Shown here: positions 45,192 to 53,177 of the stretch, piece by piece | How positions within the stretch are numbered: position 1 is the first letter of the stretch | Layout: every line of letters begins with the position of its first letter | Origin: Dasania phycosphaerae | GTDB taxonomy: Bacteria; Pseudomonadota; Gammaproteobacteria; Pseudomonadales; Dasaniaceae | Assembly: GCF_026891035.1 (NCBI RefSeq) | Contig: NZ_JAPTGG010000004.1 | Span: 62,001-126,000 of the forward strand | Direction: 5' to 3' | DNA length: 64,000 nucleotides | Made by a program: the position numbers and the translations under genes | Notes under the pieces: generated by a model | Told to the model about the DNA's origin: nothing | Database searches by the model: none | Seen by the model: the letters and a program-made list of their open reading frames with translations, nothing else

Positions 45192-46589
45192 TTAAAAACG
45201 ATTAACTCTATTCAAGCCATCCAGTGCCGCCACTCTATAAGCCTCTGCCATGGTGGGGTAGTTAAAGGTGGTTCGTACAAAGTATTTTAAGCTATTGGCT
45301 TCGCCTTCCTGGCTCATAACCGCTTGGCCTATGTGGATAATCTCTGAGGCCTCAGCACCAAAACAATGTATGCCTAAAATCTGTAAGCTATCAGCGTGGA
45401 ATAATATTTTTAGCATACCCACACTTTCGCCGGATATTTGCGCTCTGGCGGTATCCTTAAAAAAGGCTCTACCCACTTCGTAAGGTACTTTTGCAGCGGT
45501 AAGTTCGTTTTCGGTTTTACCTATAGAGCTAATTTCAGGCAGGGTATAAATACCGGTAGGGGCCTCGGTAATAAAGCGGCTATTTTCGCCACAAATATAC
45601 CTTGCCACTGAGCGGCCTTGGTCATAAGAAGCGCTAGCCAAACTGGGCCAGCCTACCACGTCACCTATAGCAAAAATATTTTCCACGTCGGTTTCATAAT
45701 GCTCGTTAACCGATAGCTGGCCGCGATGATCGGCGTTTAAGCCTATAGACTCCAAAGCTAGGCTATCGGTATTACCGGTGCGGCCATTACACCATAGCAA
45801 AGCATCGGCATGTATACGCTTGCCCGACTCCATCACCATGGTAACGCCTTCGTCGGTAGCTTCTACTGACTTGTAAACCTCGTCGTGTCTTACGGTGACA
45901 CCGCCTACCCGCAGGTGGTAACTCAAGGCATCGGAAATCTCGTCGTCCAAAAAGGACAGCAGCCTATCGCGGTTATTGATTAAATCGACCTTAACACCTA
46001 AGCCAGAAAAGATAGACGCGTACTCACAACCAATAACACCCGCGCCATAAATAATTAAAGTTTGCGGGGTATGCTGCATACTTAATATGCTGTCGCTGTC
46101 ATAGACACGCTCATGACTGAAGTCGACATTTTGTGGATTATAAGGCCGTGAACCCGTGGCAATAATAATTTTATCGGCGGAGATTTTTTCAACTGCCCCC
46201 TCACCGGTTTTAACAATAATGGTGTTGGCATCTTCAAAGCTGGCCACACCTATATGCAGGTGTATGCGGTTATGTACGTAAAACTCCGAACGCATATCCA
46301 CCTGCCTGGGGATCACTTGCTCGGCCTGTTTTAGCACCTCAGGGTAGCTGGGCCATAAAGCCTTGCCAGCGCGGTGAAACAGGGGGTTGCTGTTAAAACG
46401 TATAATTTGCTTCACCACATGACGCAGTGATTTAGAGGGGATAGTCCCTTTGTGGGTGCAATTGCCACCGACCATGCTATAGCTTTCAATCACGCCCACT
46501 TTCATACCCGCCTTGGCCGAGGTAATGGCTGCACCCTCACCCGCAGGACCTGAACCTATTACTAATAAATCGTACTTATAACTCGGCAT
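45192..46589 (-). CDS. sthA: Soluble pyridine nucleotide transhydrogenase (Si-specific)
   Basis: A 465-residue flavoprotein that moves hydride between NADPH and NAD+. From ATG 46589 it begins MPSYKYDLLVIGSGPAGEGAA, with an FAD-binding GxGxxG. The redox region reads GGNCTHKGTIPSKSL, with Thr in place of the second Cys of disulfide reductases, as in SthA rather than lipoamide dehydrogenase. NAD-binding GAGVIGCEYASIF and the C-terminal dimer domain are intact. The longer frame from 46640 adds 17 residues without support. Length matches E. coli SthA. Confidence 0.94.
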   Translation of the reverse strand: MPSYKYDLLVIGSGPAGEGAAITSAKAGMKVGVIESYSMVGGNCTHKGTIPSKSLRHVVKQIIRFNSNPLFHRAGKALWPSYPEVLKQAEQVIPRQVDMRSEFYVHNRIHLHIGVASFEDANTIIVKTGEGAVEKISADKIIIATGSRPYNPQNVDFSHERVYDSDSILSMQHTPQTLIIYGAGVIGCEYASIFSGLGVKVDLINNRDRLLSFLDDEISDALSYHLRVGGVTVRHDEVYKSVEATDEGVTMVMESGKRIHADALLWCNGRTGNTDSLALESIGLNADHRGQLSVNEHYETDVENIFAIGDVVGWPSLASASYDQGRSVARYICGENSRFITEAPTGIYTLPEISSIGKTENELTAAKVPYEVGRAFFKDTARAQISGESVGMLKILFHADSLQILGIHCFGAEASEIIHIGQAVMSQEGEANSLKYFVRTTFNYPTMAEAYRVAALDGLNRVNRF

Positions 46590-46670
46590 ATAAGGGAAAT
46601 CTCTACTAATCAACAAAAATGAAAGGGGCAATTTTAACACAGCTGCCCATGTTTTTGAGCACTGTTAAGG

Positions 46671-47309
46671 CTAGGGCGCTAAGCGCTCTATAGCCCAGCT
46701 ATCGTCGGCTTGCCTGGTGTACTGAAAGCGGTCATGTAAACGGTTGGCACCGCCCTGCCAAAACTCAATTTGCTGGGGCACCACGCAGAACCCCCCCCAA
46801 AAATCGGGCAGCGGAATTTTACCATCCGCAAACTTGGCTTTCATATTGGTAAACTGTTGCATTAACAGCTCACGGGTAGACACCGGCCGACTCTGGTGAG
46901 AGGCCCAAGCCGCTAATTGGCTTTCGGTGGGACGGGATAAGAAGTATTTAGCTGCCTGCGCGGCTGGCACTTTATGGGCCACGCCGCAGATTTTTACCTG
47001 CCGCTCTAACTCATGCCAGGGAAAATGCAGGCTAATGCGGTTGTTTTGCGCCAGGTCCTGAGCTTTGCGGCTGCCGAAGTTGGTGTAAAACACAAAGCCT
47101 GCCTGGGATACATCTTTTAGCAAGACTATACGCTGAGAAGGCTGACCTTGGCTGTCTACGGTTGCCACAGTCATGGCGGTGGGGTCTTTAAGCCCGGCAG
47201 CCACGGCCTGCTCTAGCCATAAGGAAAATTGATCGAAGGGGTTATCGCTAAGATCTTTGCGGTGCAAACCGCCCTGCAAATAATCACGGCGAATAGCGTC
47301 TATACCCAT
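46671..47309 (-). CDS. pdxH: Pyridoxamine 5'-phosphate oxidase
   Basis: A 212-residue FMN enzyme giving pyridoxal phosphate. Segments AMTVATVDSQGQPSQRIVLLK, GFVFYTNFGSRKAQDL, RISLHFPWHELERQVKICG, SRPTESQLAAWASHQSRPV and WGGFCVVPQQIEFWQGGANRLHDR cover the FMN and PLP sites and C-terminal signature. Length is normal. A single gene in the same orientation as sthA, 80 bases upstream. Confidence 0.96.
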   Translation of the reverse strand: MGIDAIRRDYLQGGLHRKDLSDNPFDQFSLWLEQAVAAGLKDPTAMTVATVDSQGQPSQRIVLLKDVSQAGFVFYTNFGSRKAQDLAQNNRISLHFPWHELERQVKICGVAHKVPAAQAAKYFLSRPTESQLAAWASHQSRPVSTRELLMQQFTNMKAKFADGKIPLPDFWGGFCVVPQQIEFWQGGANRLHDRFQYTRQADDSWAIERLAP

Positions 47310-47412
47310 AATAACTCACCCAATACTCAAGAAATAATTGGGGGCGATTATACATGAGCGGACGCATTAATAAGTGAAATTAATACGCCCGCGCAACGCT
47401 TTGGGGGAAGGT

Positions 47413-48288
47413 TTACTCAATCACTACCGATACGGTATTTGACAGTGCGCTGCTCACCCCCGCGGTATCGTAGGAAGCGATGGAAAAATGATAGGTATCA
47501 GGCTGCTCAGGCCAGTAAATATGGGCCGTTTCAGAACCACTGGGGACGTTAATCACCTTATCCGCGCCAGAGGTTTCAGCCACCACATATATATCATAGC
47601 CACCCAGTTCACTCATGGCTAAAGCACTACCATCAGCGCGGGTAGTGGGGGCCTGCCAGGTAACCGTAATAGACTTAGCTTGCCATTCTGGAGCTGGATT
47701 TTCTGGCTCTAACTCCACCAAATTTACCGTCACCAAAAAGCTGGCGGCCACGGAATTGCCCGACTGATCCACCGCATTACACTGCACAGAGCTCTCACCT
47801 ACAGCAAATAAGCTACCAGAAGCCGGCAAACAGCTCACCGCGGTATCGCCATCCACAGCATCGATTGCAAAGGCTTGATAAGTCACCGCTACGGGCTCAG
47901 CAGTCGTGGACTCAACCAGTCTATTTTCTGGCAATGTTAGTGTAGGGGCGATGCTATCCTGCACATTAACGCTAAAGCTAGCTTGGCTGCGATTGCCACT
48001 ACTATCTACCGCACTACAATTCACCTGAGTCTCGGCTAGTGGGAATAAAGCCCCGGAAGCAGGACTACACGAATAACTGGGCTGGGCATCTTTATTATCG
48101 CTAACATTAACGCTATAGCTAACTACGGCACCCGCCGCAGAGCTAGCCTCTACCGTCATATCCCCAGGCACTTCTATAGATGGCGCAGCCCTATCCTTAC
48201 CGCCCTTGCCACCACCTTTACCCCCTTTGGCGGCCATGGCCTGTTGACCCGACAAGATTAATATCACCAACAAACAAATAATACGCAT
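47413..48288 (-). CDS. Secreted HYR-domain protein
   Basis: About 291 residues from ATG 48288, which has GGAG at good spacing; the longer TTG frame begins at 48303. Signal peptide (RIICLLVILILSGQQAMA), a short Gly/Lys stretch, then two HYR (hyalin repeat) modules with the usual cysteines (YSCSPASGALFP, VNCSAVDSSGN; VSCLPASGSLFA, VQCNAVDQSGN). A C-terminal fibronectin-III-like module follows (GGYDIYVVAETSGADKVI). HYR domains are adhesion modules, so it is probably a surface or secreted adhesin-like protein. Single gene. Confidence 0.85.
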   Translation of the reverse strand: MRIICLLVILILSGQQAMAAKGGKGGGKGGKDRAAPSIEVPGDMTVEASSAAGAVVSYSVNVSDNKDAQPSYSCSPASGALFPLAETQVNCSAVDSSGNRSQASFSVNVQDSIAPTLTLPENRLVESTTAEPVAVTYQAFAIDAVDGDTAVSCLPASGSLFAVGESSVQCNAVDQSGNSVAASFLVTVNLVELEPENPAPEWQAKSITVTWQAPTTRADGSALAMSELGGYDIYVVAETSGADKVINVPSGSETAHIYWPEQPDTYHFSIASYDTAGVSSALSNTVSVVIE

Positions 48289-48438
48289 AACAAACTCCAA
48301 CAACTGTTACTACTGGGTTGGAGTGTATAGAGGCCAGCCCGCCTAACAACTTGTGTTAGCGGCAATTGTGAAGTCGCGCATAGCGGCTGAGAATTAACGT
48401 GATTAAGTCGATATTTTAAGCAATGACGGGATAAACCC

Positions 48439-48624
48439 TTATAGACCGGCAGCCCTTGCCAAGAGCAGGCTAAAGACGCTCAGCCCCGTAACCATAATCA
48501 ATAATATGGCCAGTAATTTTAAAGGCTTAAAGGGTTTGCGCTCTACCGAGTTAACGCCACGCTGCAAAAAGCCATCAACCTTTAACTGGTCTTCAGGTGA
48601 TAATTGTCGTTTATTATTCATCAC
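48439..48624 (-). CDS. DUF3094 small membrane protein
   Basis: A 61-residue protein with LSPEDQLKVDGFLQRGVNSVER and KPFKPLKLL followed by one helix (LLAILLIMVTGLSVFSLLL). This matches the small DUF3094 family of Pseudomonas relatives, function unknown. It is a single-pass inner-membrane protein with a cytoplasmic N-terminus. A ribosome site (AGAG) is weak. Confidence 0.78.
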   Translation of the reverse strand: MMNNKRQLSPEDQLKVDGFLQRGVNSVERKPFKPLKLLAILLIMVTGLSVFSLLLARAAGL

Positions 48625-48757
48625 AGTCTCTTGTTAAAAAGGCGGTTAAGTTGGCGATTATCGCAAATATTGTGGCTAAGCACACGGTTTAATGGCTGTA
48701 GCAAACATCGCTATCTCAGTAAAAAAAGTTTAGTCGTTGGCATAGTTAGGAGTTTTG

Positions 48758-48782
48758 AACCCGGCAATGGCACAAGGTCATT
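48758..48782. repeat. 25-bp direct repeat, copy 1
   Basis: AACCCGGCAATGGCACAAGG then TCATT occurs here and again, identically, at 49095-49119. It overlaps the first three bases of the long repeat copy 1. Confidence 0.8.
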
Positions 48783-49011
48783 ACCTGCCTATCGTGATGA
48801 TATTAGAGCGAAGTTTTCTGAACTTTAAAATCGGCACTCGTATGATGCCAGAGGGATGAGCCGGGTGCTGTCGCGAAATATAAAAGGGCTGGCCGGGGTA
48901 GCGGATGAGACAGCGTAGCGCCTTAAGGCTCAGTAGCGGACGCGGGCGTCTTTTTAGATAAAGGGGGGAGGGGACAGGCCATGTAGCGATGGCACCCGGC
49001 TCAGTCATCGG
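48780..49011 (+). repeat. 232-bp structured repeat, copy 1
   Basis: It matches 49247-49478 in 219 of 232 positions with no gap. It contains long arms: TGAGCCGGGTGCTGTCGC (48857-48874) faces GCGATGGCACCCGGCTCA (48986-49003), pairing in + strand RNA with 16 Watson-Crick and 2 G-U pairs. A smaller hairpin lies at 48939-48950. No transposase or clear terminal duplication was seen. Confidence 0.9.
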
Positions 49012-49094
49012 GTTTAGTAAACCACAGTGCTGGCCTAAGCTTTTCCCAGCAAATGAAGAAGCATGCTCGTTGGAATACATAGTGAGAAGTTTCT

Positions 49095-49119
49095 AACCCG
49101 GCAATGGCACAAGGTCATT
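49095..49119. repeat. 25-bp direct repeat, copy 2
   Basis: Identical to 48758-48782. It lies between the two long repeat copies and is not followed by a third copy of the long repeat. Confidence 0.8.
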
Positions 49120-49246
49120 GCTCCATGATGGCGGCCCTCCGGGCTGCCTTCACTCCCGCCTGAGCCCGCCTCCCCTGCGGGGAAACCAGCCGGTCTCAGG
49201 CGCTCACTCAGCGCTCATCTTTTATATTCCGCAATAACCTTCTGCC

Positions 49247-49478
49247 ATTACCTGCCTATCGTGATGATATTAGAGCGAAGTTTTCTGAACTTTAAAATCG
49301 GCACTCGCATGATGCCAGAGGGCTGAGCCGGGTGCTGTCGCGAAATATAAAGGGGCTGGCCGTGGTAGCGGATGAGACAGCGTAGCGCCTTAAGGCTCAG
49401 TAGCGGATGCGGGCGTCTTTCTAGATAAAGGGGGGAGGGGCCAGTCCATGTAGCGACAGTATCCGGCTCAGCCATCGG
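49247..49478 (+). repeat. 232-bp structured repeat, copy 2
   Basis: Second copy. The arms here are 49321-49341 and 49453-49473 (21 pairs, 19 Watson-Crick and 2 G-U). All five differences from copy 1 in the right arm keep pairing. Confidence 0.9.
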
Positions 49479-49515
49479 CGTAATTAAACCTCACAATCAG
49501 CAAAGATTTCTCAGG

Positions 49516-49549
49516 CAAAAAAAGCTCCTACCAAGGCAGGAGCTTTTTC
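49516..49549. terminator. Bidirectional intrinsic terminator
   Basis: AGCTCCT (49523-49529) pairs with AGGAGCT (49538-49544), flanked by a left A-run and a right T-run. It serves the metalloprotease gene on the minus strand. Confidence 0.85.
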
Positions 49550-49572
49550 ATCATTAATTAATAAGCCCGAAG

Positions 49573-50337
49573 CTAAACGATTTGGTCTAACACCTGCCCC
49601 GGAGCATTGGCCCCAGAAACATTCTCTGGGGTGGACAAATTACTACTTAAAAAGTTACTGCTGCGCACCGACTCTATGCGGCTTTTGCGCTGCGCCTCTG
49701 CCAGCTCGCGCTCGCTTTTAGCCTCGGCTTTTTCAGCGGCCGCTAAACGCCTTTCCTCTGCTTGCTGGGCTCTGAGCTCCGCTCTGGCCGAGATGGCTAC
49801 TCTTGCGGCACTGGCCGCTACCCGCCTATCTTGGCCAGAAGGATCTGCCGGTGCCAAAGCCGCTCTACGCACTTGCTCGGCGGCTTGTATGGTCTGTAGG
49901 GGGTTATCTGCGTTCGCAGGCAGTGAGATAGACACTTCGCCACCTACCGCGTACTTCACCCCATTGGGGCCGGTTTCATAACTATAGGAAGGTGCCCCCG
50001 CATACTGCCCGCCAACGCTAGCATGGGCCGCCTCATGAGCTCTGACTTCGGCATCTCTGGCTCTCAGCTCTCTTATTTGAGCGAGCTCACTTTCATCTAA
50101 ATCGTCCTGCTCTGACCCCGCCTGCTGCTCACCTTGGCGGCGCGGCTCATCGCCTACCCGCTCTTTTTTATCGTCGTTTAATGCCGCTTCTTTTTTGGGA
50201 GGCTCTTCAACAGGGGAAAATAAATCGTCTTTGGCTTCTAGATTTTCTAAGCCTACAGCTTCCCGCCCGCTGGTCGCAAAGGGGGACACGGTATTGGCAT
50301 TGGAGGGGAAAGTATTAACGCCTATGCTGCTAATCAT
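49573..50337 (-). CDS. SprA-related putative metalloprotease
   Basis: A 254-residue protein of the 'putative metalloprotease CJM1_0395/SprA-related' family. The N-terminal third is disordered and charged. The core carries the zinc-type HEAAH motif (VRAHEAAHASVGG), GPNGVKYAVGGEVSI and DNPLQTIQAAEQVRRAALAP. A long Ala/Glu/Arg coiled coil follows. No signal peptide. It neighbours a small flagellar-rod-like protein gene on the same strand; the pairing may have a flagellar link. Catalysis is inferred from HExxH only. Confidence 0.86.
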   Translation of the reverse strand: MISSIGVNTFPSNANTVSPFATSGREAVGLENLEAKDDLFSPVEEPPKKEAALNDDKKERVGDEPRRQGEQQAGSEQDDLDESELAQIRELRARDAEVRAHEAAHASVGGQYAGAPSYSYETGPNGVKYAVGGEVSISLPANADNPLQTIQAAEQVRRAALAPADPSGQDRRVAASAARVAISARAELRAQQAEERRLAAAEKAEAKSERELAEAQRKSRIESVRSSNFLSSNLSTPENVSGANAPGQVLDQIV

Positions 50338-50410
50338 GATTGCTTACATTCACGTTACTGTTTACGGGCAAATACGCTATTGCGGCTAAAGCTATCAGCC
50401 TATACAGCCA

Positions 50411-50692
50411 CTAAACCACAGTATCAATAAGCGTGCCCAAGGTTTCATCTGCTGTTTGTACCACCGCCGCTGAAGCCTGTACTTGCTGCTCACTTCGCAG
50501 CAGCTCTACCGCACCTTCGGTAATCGCATCCAAGCCACTGCTGGCTGGCGCTGTCGCCTCATTGACGGCATCTACCGCCTCGGTATCGGTGGGGGTAGTC
50601 ACTGATGCGCTAGCTATTTTTTGGGCGGCACTTTGTGCGCTGTTTTGGCCAGCCTGTATACCTGCTAAACCTGTGGATAGTACGGGGTTCAT
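50411..50692 (-). CDS. Small flagellar-rod-like protein
   Basis: A 93-residue protein whose start (NPVLSTGLAGIQAGQNSAQSAAQKIA) and end (LLRSEQQVQASAAVVQTADETLGTLIDTV) resemble the two terminal helices of flagellar rod/hook proteins (FlgC/FlgE-like), without the middle domains. Such mini-proteins are seen in flagellated gammaproteobacteria, from memory. No other flagellar gene is here. Role unknown. Confidence 0.65.
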   Translation of the reverse strand: MNPVLSTGLAGIQAGQNSAQSAAQKIASASVTTPTDTEAVDAVNEATAPASSGLDAITEGAVELLRSEQQVQASAAVVQTADETLGTLIDTVV

Positions 50693-50887
50693 AATGACTC
50701 CTAGAAAGAACCGGTAAGTACGAGCTCGGTGAACAAACTACCAAGCGTCGTCAGCCTGCTCATAATTTAAGCAAAGTATCGCCGCAAACGCTAGCGCTAT
50801 CTGTGATAGCCTGCACAGCAGCAAGACATAATAGCTATATAAAACAAGCGATTAGCCACTGGCGGTTCTTAGCCTTACCCACACGGG

Positions 50888-51568
50888 CTAGGCTAATAAG
50901 GAGATATCCAAGTATTGTGAAGCCACTTTGCCATTGGCATTGTCTAAATGTGGCACTGCACCTAGGCAAGGCGCGGGTATTAAATCCTTTAGGGTTGCGA
51001 AGTTTTCTTCATAACAACTCATCTCAGGGTCTATGCGATTGGCCACCCAGCCCGCCAGCGGCAGGCCATCTCTTTGTATGGCCTCTACAGTTAATAGGGC
51101 ATGGCTAATACAGCCCAGCTTCATGCCCACTACTAGTATCACCGGGGTATTCAGCTCTTTGGCCAACCCGGCCAGCGTCTCCATCCTGTTTAAAGGCACT
51201 CGCCAGCCGCCGGCACCTTCAATAAGTAAAAAATCACTGGCCTGAGTCATCACACCGCGGCAATAGCCGGCCAATTGCGCCACTCTCAGCTGCTTGCCCA
51301 GTTGCTCGGCGGCTATATGCGGGGCGATGGCAGGCTCCAAAGCGATGGGGTTAACCTGCTCATAGGGTAAATCACCTGACATGGCCTGCTGCAGCAACAG
51401 CGCGTCACTATTGCGCAACCCGCCCTCACTGTGTTCACAGCCTGCCGCTACCGGTTTGATGGCTAGAGTTTTTAAGCCTTGTTGATTGGCCGCCTCTAAC
51501 AAGCCAGTGGCGACTAAGGTTTTACCGGCATCGGTATCGGTGCCTGCGATAAAATATTTTTTACCCAT
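50888..51568 (-). CDS. bioD: Dethiobiotin synthase
   Basis: A 226-residue ATP-dependent carboxylase closing the ureido ring of biotin. GTDTDAGKT (P-loop), IKPVAAGCE, VEGAGGWRVPL-type motif (IEGAGGWRVPLN) and GWVANRIDPEM are standard. It is the last gene of the bio operon and overlaps bioHC by eight bases. Confidence 0.95.
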   Translation of the reverse strand: MGKKYFIAGTDTDAGKTLVATGLLEAANQQGLKTLAIKPVAAGCEHSEGGLRNSDALLLQQAMSGDLPYEQVNPIALEPAIAPHIAAEQLGKQLRVAQLAGYCRGVMTQASDFLLIEGAGGWRVPLNRMETLAGLAKELNTPVILVVGMKLGCISHALLTVEAIQRDGLPLAGWVANRIDPEMSCYEENFATLKDLIPAPCLGAVPHLDNANGKVASQYLDISLLA

Positions 51569-53177
51569 GTTGTGACTCTTCGCTGGTTTCTAAAGGCTTG
51601 GCTACCACCCCGTACCACACCTGATAAGTGGCTGGCAGCATGCCCTGTGGATTGCGGTATTGCTCATAAGCTGCCAACAGCGCTTTAATGCGCTGCTTGC
51701 CGGTTAAGCCCGTAGGCCTGCCGGCATTAACATTGTGCGCACCCAAGGCTTTTAGCTCGCGGGTCAGCTGATTGAGCTTGCTGTATTGCAGCTCTACCGT
51801 TTGCTCTTGCCAGTGCTGCACGGCAAAACCGGCTCGCGCAATGGCTTGTGTGACTACGGCTTGTGCTAAGAATTGATTAACATGCACATAGCTGTCCACT
51901 TGCTGCCAGGCGCTGCGTAATTCTTTTAGCGTATCGGGCCCCAAAGTGGCAAACACAAAACGGCCGCCGGGTTTTAATACCCGAAAAATTTCGGCGAATA
52001 AATCTTGCGGTGCTTCGCACCACTGTATCGCCAAGCTGGAAAAAATTATATCTACGCTGTTATCGGCCAGGGGCATAGCTTCGGCATCACCGCATAAAAA
52101 AATGGTGGACTCTAAATCTCTGTGGCCGCGAGCAAATTGCAACATGCCTTCGGCCAAATCAAAAGCCACTAATTGCTGGGGCGCTAATTGCTGCTGCAGC
52201 TTAGGTAAAAAATAACCGGTGCCGCAACCTAAATCCAGCACCCGCTCTGCGCCTGTAGTTTTGGGCAGATAGCTTAATAGCTGTTGGCCTATATCTCTTT
52301 GTAAACCTGCCACCTCATCATAAGTGGAAGCGGCCTTAGCAAAAGATTTGGCGACCGAAAGCTTGTTGCGTTTTTTTTCGCAACAACTTTCGTGGCTAAT
52401 GGCAACGGGGTGGCGCTGCATAAATGCGCTTATCGCTGCACAGCACTTTTGCGCGTCACTGACTAAGGGCACATGGCTGGCACCACTAATCACTTGCAGC
52501 TCTGTCGCCAGCGGTTCTAAATTACTGGCGCAAGCGACCGGTACCAATTGATCGTGCTCGCCTAATATGCAAAGCACTGGCTGCGGCAAATTTTTAAGTG
52601 CTGCGCGATTGTCGATGTCCACCAATAAACGCAAGGCCGCGGTTAAGCTATTAGCGCTAGGCACTTGCTCATCACTGAGCTCACGCAGTTTTTTGACCAG
52701 GTTTTTTTCATCATCACTGCCCTTGGCCTGTAATAATAAAAAGCGTTTTAAACAAGCCGCTGGCGAGCGCTCGGCCAGTTGATAAAACTGTTGAAAGATT
52801 TCATCCGCCATGGCCTGCGGCCAGCCCTCTTGCTGCACAAAAACCGCATTGCTAGCAATGCTAATCAGCCTTTGCACGCGCTGGGGAAACTGCGCCGCCA
52901 ACTGCACCGCCAACATGCCCCCCAAAGAAAATCCCAACACCGTATAGGGCGCGGGCATCAGCTGATTAAGCTGCGCCAATAATACTGGCAAGGGCTGGCT
53001 GGGTACGTCAACACTACGGCCAAAGCCCGGCAAATCTACCAAGGTAATATGATAGTTTTCATTGAGCTGCGACAGGCAGGGCTGCCACACGCTGCTGGCT
53101 ATACCCCAGCCGTGTAACAGCAATAAATGTTCAGCATCGGCCAAGCCATTGCGTGCGGCTAAGGTTTGATAATGCAT
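51561..53177 (-). CDS. BioH-BioC fusion: pimeloyl-ACP methyl ester esterase plus malonyl-ACP O-methyltransferase
   Basis: About 538 residues. Residues 1-250 are an alpha/beta hydrolase (BioH): HGWGIASSVW oxyanion region, nucleophile in GFSLGG (S86 counted from the GTG start), Asp in ILGEHDQLVP, and His in SGASHVPLV. Residues about 275-538 are BioC: motif I LDLGCGTGYFLP, GDAEAMPLADNSVDIIFS, LKPGGRFVFATLGPDTL. One protein thus adds and removes the methyl cap of the pimeloyl intermediate. Start: ATG 53177 in TAATG with the bioF stop; a GTG is at 53183. Fusions of these two are known in some relatives, from memory. Confidence 0.93.
   Translation of the reverse strand: MHYQTLAARNGLADAEHLLLLHGWGIASSVWQPCLSQLNENYHITLVDLPGFGRSVDVPSQPLPVLLAQLNQLMPAPYTVLGFSLGGMLAVQLAAQFPQRVQRLISIASNAVFVQQEGWPQAMADEIFQQFYQLAERSPAACLKRFLLLQAKGSDDEKNLVKKLRELSDEQVPSANSLTAALRLLVDIDNRAALKNLPQPVLCILGEHDQLVPVACASNLEPLATELQVISGASHVPLVSDAQKCCAAISAFMQRHPVAISHESCCEKKRNKLSVAKSFAKAASTYDEVAGLQRDIGQQLLSYLPKTTGAERVLDLGCGTGYFLPKLQQQLAPQQLVAFDLAEGMLQFARGHRDLESTIFLCGDAEAMPLADNSVDIIFSSLAIQWCEAPQDLFAEIFRVLKPGGRFVFATLGPDTLKELRSAWQQVDSYVHVNQFLAQAVVTQAIARAGFAVQHWQEQTVELQYSKLNQLTRELKALGAHNVNAGRPTGLTGKQRIKALLAAYEQYRNPQGMLPATYQVWYGVVAKPLETSEESQHG

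Larger units (their letters stand above)
48625..49572. other. Gene-poor stretch holding two diverged repeat copies
   Basis: About 950 bases between the DUF3094 gene and the metalloprotease gene. It holds two 232-base repeat copies, two copies of a 25-base direct repeat and a bidirectional terminator at its right end. Frames of 75-99 codons exist on the minus strand, but their differences are all amino-acid changing, so I do not call them genes. Confidence 0.75.

Noticed and set aside
45192..46589. Dihydrolipoamide dehydrogenase or mercuric reductase
   Set aside because: The second redox Cys is Thr in the active-site motif, as in SthA.
49104..49121. A sigma-54-like promoter (TGGCAC ... TTGCT) in the 25-bp repeat copy
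   Set aside because: The spacing between TGGCAC and TTGC is seven bases instead of five, and the other copy lacks TTGC.
48781..49475. Minus-strand frames of 99 and 75 codons in the repeats as protein genes
   Set aside because: All 13 differences between copies fall in 12 codons and all change the amino acid, while RNA pairing is kept; no ribosome site or homologue was recognised.
48780..49478. Integron attC site or insertion sequence
   Set aside because: No attC core sites, integrase or transposase, and no terminal inverted repeats with target duplication.
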